Assembly: GCA_004376325.1 (NCBI GenBank)
Contig: SOKC01000043.1
Coordinates: 1 to 8,210, forward strand
DNA: 8,210 nt
DNA from: Actinomycetota bacterium
GTDB taxonomy: Bacteria; Actinomycetota; Humimicrobiia; Humimicrobiales; Humimicrobiaceae
Direction: 5' to 3'
Every line of letters begins with the position of its first letter. The first letter of the stretch is position 1. The notes beneath the pieces were generated by a model. That model ran no database searches. It saw only the letters and a list, made by a program, of their open reading frames with translations, and was not told the origin of the DNA. A program made the translations under genes and the position numbers. Shown here one piece after another: positions 1 to 6,067 of the stretch.

Positions 1-1230
1 TTAGTCTAACATGTGATTCAATTTATTTTTTTTAGTTGACAGGTATTTTTTATTGTTTTTATTGGGTGGTATGGTTATGGGTATTCTTTTAGTTACCTTG
101 AGCCCATAGCCTTCCAGACCCACTATTTTTTTTGGGTTGTTGGTCATAAGATGTATGGTAGAGAGACCGAGATCAGAGAGTATCTGCGCCCCTATGCCGT
201 AATCTCTCAGGTCGGCATCAAAGCCCAGGCGGAGATTCGCTTCTACTGTATCCAGGCCTTTTTCCTGAAGTTCATAAGCTTTCATTTTATTGCAGAGCCC
301 TATACCCCTTCCTTCCTGCGCCATATAAAGCAGTACTCCCGAGCCTTCTTCATTTATCTTTTTAAATGCGCTGTCCAGCTGCTCGCCACAGTCACACCTC
401 ATAGACCCAAAGGTATCTCCTGTAAGACATTGTGAATGCACTCTAATAAGAACATTCTTTTTGCCTCTGACTTCTCCCTTGACAAAAGCAATATGAGATC
501 CAGACTCTATAAGAGACCTGTAGGTAATGGCCTTAAAATTGCCCCATCTGGTGGGCAGGTTAACTTCGGCAACTTTTTCAATTAACTTTTCCTTTCTTTT
601 TCTATATCTTATAAGTTCTTCAATGGTTATTATTTTAAGTTTGAATTTTTTTGTGATTTTTATTAGATCAGGAAGATGCGCTACCCCGCCATCTTCACCG
701 ATAACCTCGCAAATAATCCCGGCAGGATATAAACCTGCTATTTTTGCCAGGTCTACTGCTGCCTCTGTATGACCAGCCCTGGTAAGAATACCTCCATTAT
801 GAGAACGAAGGGGGAAGATATGGCCAGGAATGGATATATCTTCGGGTCTTGTATCGGAACTGATAAAAGTTTTTATGGTCTTTACTCTATCCCTGACTGA
901 AATTCCACTGCCGCTTATTGATTTGGCATCTATGGATACAGCCAGGGCTCTCACATTGATGGGGGAGGTTTCGTTCTCATAACTTATCATAGGTATCTTT
1001 AGCTGAACCAGTCTTTTTTGCTCGCATGGTAAAAATATTAAGCCCCGGGCATAGGTTGTGAAAAAATTTACTGAGGCAGTAGTTACTTTTTCTGCTGCCT
1101 GGAAAAATACTCCTTCATTATGTAGAGACTTATCATCCACAATAATTATTATTTTCCCTTCTCTTATGTCATCTATAGTATCCTCAATGGAACAAAAGAG
1201 GTTTTTATTTTTCTTATTTTGTGAATCCAT
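1..1230 (-). CDS. ribBA: RibBA-type protein: intact GTP cyclohydrolase II fused to a degenerate DHBP synthase domain
   Basis: This 409-residue protein has the usual length and order of RibBA: a DHBP synthase (RibB) domain at about 12-210, then GTP cyclohydrolase II (RibA) at about 215-400. RibA opens GTP to the diaminopyrimidine that RibD uses; it is complete, with Zn ligands C268, C279 and C281 in the HSQCLTGD...RCDCG region, QEGRGIGL at 305-312, the catalytic pair D340/R342 and TNNPKKI at 363-369. RibB should convert ribulose 5-phosphate to dihydroxybutanone phosphate. It keeps RAGHT (H154) and CE (E175), but the catalytic loop, normally DDEDRENEGD, reads DDKSLHNEGV (32-41): Arg, the metal-ligand Glu and the last Asp are replaced by L36, H37 and V41. 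I infer that RibB activity is lost or altered. The ATG at 1230 overlaps the 3' end of ribE by 17 bp; an AAGGAG lies about 13 nt upstream. It is the last rib gene in the window. Confidence 0.93.
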   Translation of the reverse strand: MDSQNKKNKNLFCSIEDTIDDIREGKIIIIVDDKSLHNEGVFFQAAEKVTTASVNFFTTYARGLIFLPCEQKRLVQLKIPMISYENETSPINVRALAVSIDAKSISGSGISVRDRVKTIKTFISSDTRPEDISIPGHIFPLRSHNGGILTRAGHTEAAVDLAKIAGLYPAGIICEVIGEDGGVAHLPDLIKITKKFKLKIITIEELIRYRKRKEKLIEKVAEVNLPTRWGNFKAITYRSLIESGSHIAFVKGEVRGKKNVLIRVHSQCLTGDTFGSMRCDCGEQLDSAFKKINEEGSGVLLYMAQEGRGIGLCNKMKAYELQEKGLDTVEANLRLGFDADLRDYGIGAQILSDLGLSTIHLMTNNPKKIVGLEGYGLKVTKRIPITIPPNKNNKKYLSTKKNKLNHMLD

Positions 1231-1882
1231 GTTTTTCCAGCTTCTCCTTGAGTATTTTATCTTTTAATTCTTGTGAATTTATATTGCTTATCTGTCTAAC
1301 CCGCAGGAAATTTACAATATAGCGGGCGAGCATATCCACTTCGATATTGACCACATCACCCGGCTTCCTGCTGGATAGATTTGTATTTTGGTAAGTGTAG
1401 GGAATGATAACCACGCTGAAGCTTTCACCTTTAACTTCAGATATGGTAAGGCTGATCCCATCTATAGCTATAGAACCCTTTAGCGCTACAAAATCGCGAA
1501 TATCAGAAGGCAGTTCCAGTTCAATCAAATAAGAACTGCCAATTCTGGATATTTTTAAAACTTTACCTGTGCAATCCACATGACCGCTTACGAAATGTCC
1601 TCCAAGTTTATCATGAGGGGTTAGCGAGTTTTCCAGGTTAACCATATCACCGGCATTAAGATACTTTAAAGAAGTGGTATTTAAAGTACTAAAGGAGATG
1701 TCGCAGGTAAAACCTTCACTGGTCCGGCTTTTTACTGTAATACATATTCCATTTACTGATATAGAGTCACCTATATGTAAGTCCCTTAAAATTTTAAGGC
1801 ATTGAATTTCAATTTCCCTGTCTCTGCCTTTATCTATTATCTTTTTTATTTTACCGGTTTCTTTTATAAGTCCTGTAAACAT
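1214..1882 (-). CDS. ribE: Riboflavin synthase alpha subunit
   Basis: This cytosolic enzyme dismutates two 6,7-dimethyl-8-ribityllumazine molecules into riboflavin and the diaminopyrimidine. At 222 residues it is a typical length. It has the classic MFTGLI start and two lumazine-binding barrel repeats, roughly 1-97 and 98-195. Each repeat carries its signature: GDSISVNGICITV at 38-50 and KGSIAIDGISLTIS at 135-148. GGHFVSGHVD at 94-103 joins the repeats, and EVDMLARYI at 181-189 leads into the C-terminal trimerisation helix. A charged Lys/Glu-rich tail (about 200-222) extends past the core and overlaps the start of ribBA. The ATG at 1882 has a GAGAG ribosome binding site 5 nt upstream, and the gap to ribD is 25 bp, so the gene is co-transcribed under the FMN riboswitch. 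The assignment is secure from the N-terminal motif and the repeats. Confidence 0.95.
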   Translation of the reverse strand: MFTGLIKETGKIKKIIDKGRDREIEIQCLKILRDLHIGDSISVNGICITVKSRTSEGFTCDISFSTLNTTSLKYLNAGDMVNLENSLTPHDKLGGHFVSGHVDCTGKVLKISRIGSSYLIELELPSDIRDFVALKGSIAIDGISLTISEVKGESFSVVIIPYTYQNTNLSSRKPGDVVNIEVDMLARYIVNFLRVRQISNINSQELKDKILKEKLEKHGFTK

Positions 1883-1907
1883 AAAAACTCTCGTATGTAA
1901 TTTTTTA

Positions 1908-3077
1908 TCATTTTAAAGGATAGGCGGTAATAGCAATATCACTACCTATCCTTTTTATATTTTCAAATCTTAAATCTATAGAATCCTCTATTTTATTTAT
2001 CCCAAGGCTTGTAAACATGTTATAATCACTATCTCCTCCTATAATTTTGGGAGCAAAATAAAAAACAAACTTATCGATCAAATTTCTTTTTAAAAAGGAT
2101 GTAATCAAAGCCGGGCCGCATTCTAAAAGTATGGAAGTTATTTCATATTTTTTATACAGAATTCTAATTATTTTTAAGATATCCAGACCAGTGGATTCTA
2201 CGATATCTTTATTAACTGGCAGTACATCAATATTATTTTCCTCCAGTTTTTTAATTTTACCCGTGAGTTTGGATTTATTTTTATCTTCTATAAAAACAAT
2301 GGTTTTTGCAAGGTTAGAAGTCTTTACAATATTGGAACCTAAATTAATCCTGAGGTTGCTGTCAAGAATTACTCTGTAGAATTTTTGACTGCCATAGTTT
2401 TTATAGGAGTATTCAATGTTTTTTCTGGGGAAAAGATAGGGATTGTCATTTAAGACGGTATTTATTCCGGTCAATATACAGCCGTATTCTTTTCTGAGAT
2501 CCTGTACCTGCATTCTTGATCTTTCCGATGTTATCCATCTGGAATCGGAAGATTTTGTAGCTAATTTGCCGTCAATACTTGAAGCAATTTTACAGCAAAT
2601 AAAAGGGATTCCTGTTTTGATTTGTTTAAAAAAAACTTCATTCTGTTGTTCTATTTTATTCTTTAGAAGACCACTTTTTATTTTTATTCCTGCTTTTTTT
2701 AAAAATTCTATTCCTCTGCCATTAACTTTTGGGTTGGGGTCAATACATCCAATGATTATTTTTTTGAATTTATGCTTTACAATCTCATTAACACAGGGAG
2801 GTGTTTTTCCCAGGAAAGTGCACGGTTCAAGTGTTACGTACATTGTAGAGCTTTCCAGGGATTGGCTGGAATTATTTATTGCCTCTATTTCAGCATGATG
2901 AAGCCCTGCTTGTCTGTGGTAGCCTGATGATAAGATCTTTCCATCTTTTACAATAATCGCTCCAACCATAGGATTGGGGTTGGTATCTCCTCTTCCTCTC
3001 TCGGCAAGTTTTATGGCAAGCTCCATATATTTTCTATCTTCTTTGGTAAAATTATGGTTATCTTTTATATTACTCAT
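1908..3077 (-). CDS. ribD: Bifunctional diaminohydroxyphosphoribosylaminopyrimidine deaminase / reductase
   Basis: RibD carries out the second and third steps after GTP opening: pyrimidine deamination, then NADPH-dependent reduction of the ribosyl side chain. The cytidine-deaminase-like domain covers about 14-145, with NPNPMVGA at 33-40, Zn ligand H61 and catalytic E63 in HAE, Zn ligands C86 and C95, and DPNPKVNGRG at 113-122. The reductase domain, about 155-389, shows KIASSIDGKLA at 163-173, SRWITS at 179-184 and a FAPKIIGG motif near the end. The length (389) is slightly above usual. Two departures from the common motif are visible: EPCTFLGKTPPC where most RibD have EPCSH-G-TPPC, and DNPYLFPR where DNP-LT-R is usual. 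The Zn ligands are intact, so activity is expected. The ATG at 3077 lacks a clear Shine-Dalgarno; Met18 is an alternative start that would give a more usual N-terminus. It is the first gene after the FMN riboswitch. Confidence 0.95.
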   Translation of the reverse strand: MSNIKDNHNFTKEDRKYMELAIKLAERGRGDTNPNPMVGAIIVKDGKILSSGYHRQAGLHHAEIEAINNSSQSLESSTMYVTLEPCTFLGKTPPCVNEIVKHKFKKIIIGCIDPNPKVNGRGIEFLKKAGIKIKSGLLKNKIEQQNEVFFKQIKTGIPFICCKIASSIDGKLATKSSDSRWITSERSRMQVQDLRKEYGCILTGINTVLNDNPYLFPRKNIEYSYKNYGSQKFYRVILDSNLRINLGSNIVKTSNLAKTIVFIEDKNKSKLTGKIKKLEENNIDVLPVNKDIVESTGLDILKIIRILYKKYEITSILLECGPALITSFLKRNLIDKFVFYFAPKIIGGDSDYNMFTSLGINKIEDSIDLRFENIKRIGSDIAITAYPLK

Positions 3078-3096
3078 TTTTTACATATATTTTGCT

Positions 3097-3126
3097 AAAT
3101 AAAAAGCCACGGAGAAAATCCATGGC
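3097..3126 (-). terminator. Rho-independent terminator of the FMN riboswitch
   Basis: In minus-strand RNA, GCCATGG pairs with CCGUGGC (3106-3126, with one G-U pair) around a 7-nt loop. The tract UUUUUAUUU (3097-3105) follows directly. It sits between the aptamer and the ribD start codon, about 20 nt upstream of it, so it can stop transcription before ribD when FMN is bound. Its loop carries the sequence used by the competing antiterminator. Confidence 0.85.
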
Positions 3127-3158
3127 TCAGGTAACAAAATAAGTCAAAAATTTTCTCC
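3111..3158 (-). promoter_or_regulatory. Antiterminator pairing of the FMN riboswitch
   Basis: In minus-strand RNA, GGAGAAAAU (3150-3158), the 3' strand of aptamer helix P1, is perfectly complementary over 9 bases to AUUUUCUCC (3111-3119) in the loop and 3' arm of the terminator. Forming this helix would break both P1 and the terminator. The same 9 bases thus link ligand sensing to the transcription decision. The complementarity is seen in the sequence; the switching role is inferred from the known RFN mechanism. Confidence 0.75.
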
Positions 3159-3269
3159 TATCCAGACTGTAACTGTCGGTCTTAGAATTTCACTAAGTCA
3201 GCCTGCTTTATCAGGCAGGGTTGCGGACTTTAACCGCCGGTAGGGAATTTCATCCATCCTCGAAAATTT
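3148..3269 (-). promoter_or_regulatory. FMN riboswitch (RFN element)
   Basis: Read on the minus strand, this leader contains the conserved RFN blocks in order: GGAUGGAUGAAAUUCCC, ACCGGCGGUUAAAGUCCGC, a variable stem CCUGC/GCAGG (3202-3219), CUUAGUGAAAUUCUAAG (3181-3197), GACCGACAGUUACAGUCUGGAU, then AGGAGAAAA. Helix P1 closes with AAAUUUUC (3262-3269) against GAAAAUUU (3148-3155). RFN aptamers bind flavin mononucleotide and repress riboflavin genes. Here the aptamer precedes ribD and is followed by a terminator, so control is most likely at the level of transcription elongation over the whole ribD-ribE-ribBA operon. Confidence 0.96.
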
Positions 3270-3313
3270 ATTAGAATTTATAAGTTTTCAAAAAATCTAA
3301 AAAATATATATAG

Positions 3314-3342
3314 AATATACTAAAATTGGATTAAAATGCCAA
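3314..3342 (-). promoter_or_regulatory. Predicted sigma-70/A-type promoter of the rib operon
   Basis: On the minus strand, TTGGCA (3337-3342) and TATATT (3314-3319) are separated by exactly 17 bp, close to the TTGACA/TATAAT consensus. Transcription would start about 7 nt downstream and give a 35-40 nt AU-rich leader before the FMN aptamer. The region is AT-rich, so chance matches to the -10 are easy, but spacing and position are what the operon needs. Confidence 0.6.
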
Positions 3343-3387
3343 GTCTTTTCTAAAAAAATTATCAATTCAGACATTGTGGTGTAGTAA

Positions 3388-3402
3388 TTACAATCTAGCT
3401 GG
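3388..3402. repeat. Direct repeat, left copy (partner at 3960-3974)
   Basis: TTACAATCTAGCTGG here matches TTATAATCTAGCTGG at 3960-3974 in 14 of 15 positions, including an 11-bp exact core. The two copies bracket the orfA and AbiEii-like fragments. The repeat may mark the edges of an inserted segment or be residue of an ancestral continuous sequence. It is longer than the usual 3-5 bp target duplication of IS3 elements, so it is not a simple one. Confidence 0.5.
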
Positions 3403-3428
3403 TAAACTTAACTAATATTTTCTAAAAG

Positions 3429-3522
3429 TGGACCGAACCACTACCATTGGACACATTTAAAAGGAATTTAAGATAAGTTAGAATAGACAGAGCAGGATTA
3501 CAATGAGAAAGGAATAAAGGCA
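3429..3522 (+). mobile_element. Possible left end and leader of an IS3-type element
   Basis: The 94 bp before the transposase start is about the length of the leader in IS3-family elements. It begins with TGGACCGAACCAC, which resembles the TG-starting terminal repeats of that family, and TGGACAC recurs at 3448. No matching right end is present because the element is truncated, so the exact boundary cannot be fixed. A GAGAAAGGA purine run at 3505-3513, 9 nt before the ATG, could serve as ribosome binding site. Confidence 0.3.
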
Positions 3523-3753
3523 ATGGCACTACACAGAAAAAAGTATACGAGAGAATTCAAAATAGATATGGTAGAAAAAGTCCTATCAGGTCAGAGTATG
3601 GTAAAGCTAGCAAAAAATAATGAGGTGTCCCCAGGACTTATAGTAAGATGGAAAAGGCAGTATCTGGATGGTAAATTTCATGGAAGCAGTATAAATGATC
3701 AAGAACTTAGAAAATTAGAAATAGATGTTAACTCTTATATCCATAACTTTTAA
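3523..3753 (+). pseudogene. Truncated IS3-family OrfA transposase (helix-turn-helix part only)
   Basis: Residues 4-65 match the N-terminal DNA-binding part of IS3-type OrfA (HTH_Tnp_1): RKKYTREFK at 5-13, then a helix-turn-helix at about 25-47 with the typical SPGLIVRWKRQY ending. OrfA normally runs to about 90-100 residues, with a leucine-zipper helix after this point, followed by the overlapping orfB integrase gene. Here the match stops near ELRKLE (61-66), and the last codons of this frame (about 3720-3753) are the antisense of an unrelated gene fragment. orfB is absent. No transposition activity is expected. It is the only clear plus-strand coding remnant in the window, and it faces tail to tail into the AbiEii-like fragment. 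Confidence 0.8.
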
Positions 3754-3918
3754 TTTTGTTTTAACCTTCCAAAAATTTTTATACCCAGTTTCTACAGGAG
3801 CTAGAACAACATTTTGGGTAAAATCAATTTCTACTTTTAAAGAATTTAGCATATTAAGTGGACCTTGATATTTTAATTGTTCAATTTTTATAGTACTATT
3901 GGGTTTAAAGGTTTTCAT
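3715..3918 (-). pseudogene. Fragment of an AbiEii/AbiGii-type nucleotidyltransferase (toxin family)
   Basis: A 67-codon frame reads NSTIKIEQLKYQGPLN, then SLKVEIDFTQNVVLAPVETGY and KLKVMDIR. This resembles the middle of AbiEii-type nucleotidyltransferases, where a YxGPLG turn is followed by a [IL]K[VL][DE]I strand, a P-V-E segment and then a strand leading to an EEI-AEK-RAL motif. The frame breaks off just before that last motif, at the junction with the transposase gene (about 3715-3735). The N-terminal substrate-binding GS and D-D motifs are also missing; a stop codon lies just upstream of the ATG at 3918 and mannosidase debris follows. In intact systems the family acts as the toxin partner of AbiEi. 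This piece cannot be functional. The assignment comes from recalled family patterns, not a search. Confidence 0.55.
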
Positions 3919-3959
3919 ATTTTTTTATTTCTTTATATTAAGAAATTTAATAATTTATC

Positions 3960-3974
3960 TTATAATCTAGCTGG
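3960..3974. repeat. Direct repeat, right copy (partner at 3388-3402)
   Basis: This is the second copy of the 15-bp near-perfect repeat. It lies about 20 bp past the stop codon of the GH38 remnant, in what would be its frameshifted extreme C-terminus (a GKNINA-like reading is visible in another frame just before). That position suggests the repeat sequence may originally belong to the mannosidase 3' end, with the left copy marking where the original sequence resumes. Confidence 0.5.
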
Positions 3975-3991
3975 CATTTATATTCTTTCCT

Positions 3992-4141
3992 TTACTTTCT
4001 TTCATAAACTCTTATTATTAAATTATTACTATCTTCTGCTTTTTTAAAAGAAGTAAGAATTACTTCCGGAGAGTTTATACTAATAAAAGATTTTAAGTCT
4101 GGTAGATTGCCACTTCCATTTTTATTAATATATGCAGCAGT
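3992..4141 (-). pseudogene. C-terminal remnant of a GH38 alpha-mannosidase
   Basis: The open stretch between two stops (4142-4144 and 3992-3994) contains SFISINSPEVILTSFKK, then AEDSNNLIIRVYERK (codons about 4090 to 3995). This matches the very conserved end of glycoside hydrolase family 38 mannosidases, of the type S-[FL]-x-[IV]-x-x-x-x-V-[IV]-L-[ST]-A-[FL]-K-K-[AS]-E-D-x-x-x-x-[IV]-[IV]-R-[LF]-Y-E. Only about 30 of the roughly 800-1,050 codons of such a gene survive, and no start codon is available. After the stop, another frame reads SKGKNINAS, as if a frameshift had ended the gene early. The remnant lies about 100 bp downstream of the sugar ABC ATPase gene and in the same direction. It was therefore probably the last gene of that operon before a large deletion. 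Confidence 0.7.
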
Positions 4142-4213
4142 TTATTATAATTTTCTTAATCTGCGATTATCTATAATCTCTATCCTTAGAGCAGATTTTT
4201 GCAAAAATTCTGG

Positions 4214-4975
4214 TTAATCACTTCTCTGTGTAACCTTTTCTGCTCCGACTATCAAACTAACTACCTCATCAGTATTCGTCTCCTTAATATTTCTCTCTGC
4301 AACTTTTTCTCCCCTGCGCATTATCACCAGTCTGTCAGCAACCGAAAACACATCATAGAGCTGGTGGCTGATTACAATTATTCCAATACCCTGTGATCTT
4401 AATAATCTTATAAGGGCTAAAACTTTTTTCTGCTCTGTAACGCCCAATGCCGCAGTGGGTTCATCCATAATAAGTAACTTCGCATTCCAATATATGGAAC
4501 GGGATATTGCCACTGCCTGTCTCTGGCCGCCCGATAGCGTACGAATTCTATTCCTCAATGATGGGATTTCTATTTCTAGCCTGTCCAATACTTTTTTTGC
4601 TTCATCGTGCATATAACTGTTATCCAGGACATTTATGAATTTAAGTACTTTTTTTAATTTCTCACGCCCAAGAAATATATTAGAATATACATTGAGATTT
4701 TCAGCCAGTGCGAGATCCTGATAAAGTGTTTCAATAGCAATTGAAATAGCTTTTATTGGGCTGTCAATTATTACTTCTTTCCCCATAAAAAATATCTGAC
4801 CTCCATCAGGACGATAAACTCCGGAAACCATTTTTATAAGAGTGGATTTTCCAGCTCCATTATCACCCAGAAGTCCGACGACCTCTCCCTCTTTAACTCC
4901 CATGCTCATATTATTTACTGCTACAAGTCCGCCGAATCTCTTAGTCAAATTTTTTACTTCAAGCAGGTATTCCAT
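4214..4975 (-). CDS. Single-domain ATPase of a CUT2 (ribose/fructose-type) sugar ABC transporter
   Basis: This peripheral membrane ATPase powers the two permeases encoded upstream. All ABC motifs are present once: Walker A GDNGAGKS at 37-44, Q-loop Q86, signature LSGGQ at 147-151, Walker B LLIMDE at 167-172 with catalytic E172, the D-loop region after it, and H-loop H204. At 253 residues it is about half the length of RbsA or MglA, which fuse two such domains. It resembles FrcA-type single-domain ATPases and should act as a homodimer. The ATG at 4975 lies 4 bp after the permease stop, with AAGGAGG at 4985-4991 inside the permease 3' end, so the two are translationally coupled. It is the last intact gene of the operon; a mannosidase remnant follows. 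The sugar cannot be told from the ATPase. Confidence 0.93.
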   Translation of the reverse strand: MEYLLEVKNLTKRFGGLVAVNNMSMGVKEGEVVGLLGDNGAGKSTLIKMVSGVYRPDGGQIFFMGKEVIIDSPIKAISIAIETLYQDLALAENLNVYSNIFLGREKLKKVLKFINVLDNSYMHDEAKKVLDRLEIEIPSLRNRIRTLSGGQRQAVAISRSIYWNAKLLIMDEPTAALGVTEQKKVLALIRLLRSQGIGIIVISHQLYDVFSVADRLVIMRRGEKVAERNIKETNTDEVVSLIVGAEKVTQRSD

Positions 4976-4979
4976 TCCT

Positions 4980-6053
4980 TCATTCCTCCTTGTGAATTAA
5001 TTCAGGTGACAATTGATCAATCAGTACTGCAAAAATTAAAATTATACCAACAACTATTAATTTATAGAAAGTTGGGACACCCAACATTCGGAGTCCATTT
5101 TCCATTACTAATATAATAAAACATCCTATTAAAGTTTTCCATACCGAACCAATACCGCCATAAAGGCTTGCACCTCCAATTATAACTGCAATAATACCTT
5201 CAAGCAAAAACATCGCACCAGCATCTGCCTTTCCAGTTACATATCTAAACACATACATTATTCCTGCAACTGTAGCAAAAAAAGATGACAGCATGTAGAT
5301 TTTTATTATATGAGTCTTTACATCGATACCGGCCCTGATTGCAGCATCAACATTTCCGCCGATTGCATAGGTGTGCTGTCCAAATTTAGTGCTTTTTAAT
5401 ATGAATGCAAAAATTAATATAAATATAAATGGGATTACAAACACAGTGGGAAGTATCTCAATCAATTGGTCCCCCCGCTGTATTGTGGGGCTGATAAAAA
5501 ATGATACAGTCTTGCCTGGAACTATATTAATTAAACTCCCATTTCCAATTCTGCCAGCAAGTGCAGGTAAACCTTTTGCATATGTACCTTTTATTAATAG
5601 TTCAGAAATACCATGGGTTATGCCAATCATGGAAAATGTAGCAATAAATGGCGGTACTTTTAATCGGGCTATAAGTATTCCATTTACAAATCCTGGTATA
5701 ATCCCTATGACTAAGGTTATAACTATTCCAACAATTATACTTAATAAATCATTCATACCCAACCCAACGAATGCGGCAATCAATTTTGCCGATACTACGC
5801 TTGTAAAGCCCATTACAAAGCCAACAGAAAGGTCAATACCGCCTGTGATTATGACAAATGTCTCTGCCAGGCTGAGAAGAAGAATAAATGGGCTATTAAT
5901 TAGAATTACTTGAATACCATTAAAAGAAAAGAATCCTGGTGAAATAATACTGAATAGTATTATTTCTAAAAAAAGGAAAATAATTGCCCATCTATATCCC
6001 AATTGTAAAAAGAATTTTTGTAAGCCATTTTTTCTAGTTGTTATATTTCCCAT
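4980..6053 (-). CDS. Sugar ABC transporter permease, RbsC-like (second paralog)
   Basis: This 357-residue inner-membrane permease of the branched-chain/ribose (BPD_transp_2) family has about eight to ten hydrophobic segments. The first spans residues about 22-40, and others fall near 46-80, 105-128, 200-219, 247-268, 284-300 and 330-345. Family signatures are TGGIDLSVG at 70-78, the cytoplasmic coupling loop GQHTYAIGGNVDAAIRAGI at 225-243, and IGGASLYGG at 292-300. It forms the membrane channel together with the neighbouring paralog, with which it shares a 19-residue identical stretch ending in GFVMG. The loop between about 150 and 205 is longer than in E. coli RbsC and probably faces outward. 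The ATG at 6053 has a GAGGAA ribosome binding site that starts right after the upstream permease stop (gap 14 bp). Confidence 0.93.
   Translation of the reverse strand: MGNITTRKNGLQKFFLQLGYRWAIIFLFLEIILFSIISPGFFSFNGIQVILINSPFILLLSLAETFVIITGGIDLSVGFVMGFTSVVSAKLIAAFVGLGMNDLLSIIVGIVITLVIGIIPGFVNGILIARLKVPPFIATFSMIGITHGISELLIKGTYAKGLPALAGRIGNGSLINIVPGKTVSFFISPTIQRGDQLIEILPTVFVIPFIFILIFAFILKSTKFGQHTYAIGGNVDAAIRAGIDVKTHIIKIYMLSSFFATVAGIMYVFRYVTGKADAGAMFLLEGIIAVIIGGASLYGGIGSVWKTLIGCFIILVMENGLRMLGVPTFYKLIVVGIILIFAVLIDQLSPELIHKEE
4985..4991 (-). promoter_or_regulatory. Ribosome binding site of the ATPase gene
   Basis: AAGGAGG on the minus strand lies 9 nt before the ATG at 4975 and within the last codons of the permease gene. 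It supports that ATG as the start and couples translation of the two genes. A nearer, out-of-frame ATG (4980-4982, overlapping the permease TGA) is ignored because its frame does not encode the ATPase. Confidence 0.75.
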
Positions 6054-6067
6054 TAAATACTTCCTCT

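Noticed and set aside
151..2898. Plus-strand open frames opposite ribBA, ribE and ribD.
   Set aside because: They lie wholly inside well-supported minus-strand genes and show no family motif.
3365..3420. A tRNA-like GTGGTGTAGTAATTAC stretch.
   Set aside because: No acceptor stem, anticodon arm or T-arm sequence can be paired around it.
3426..3866. AAGTGGACC occurs at about 3427 and 3857, possibly as IS ends.
   Set aside because: The second copy lies inside the AbiEii-like coding stretch (the Q-G-P-L codons read antisense) and in direct orientation, whereas IS ends would be inverted. Chance match.
4159..4213. A terminator after the ATPase gene: AATCTGC (4159-4165) pairs with GCAGATT (4191-4197), and there is a near-palindrome at 4192-4212.
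   Set aside because: On the minus strand no U-run follows the stem; the T-run is on the plus strand. The 7-bp stem has a 25-nt loop, and the near-palindrome has a bulge and almost no loop. Too weak to call.
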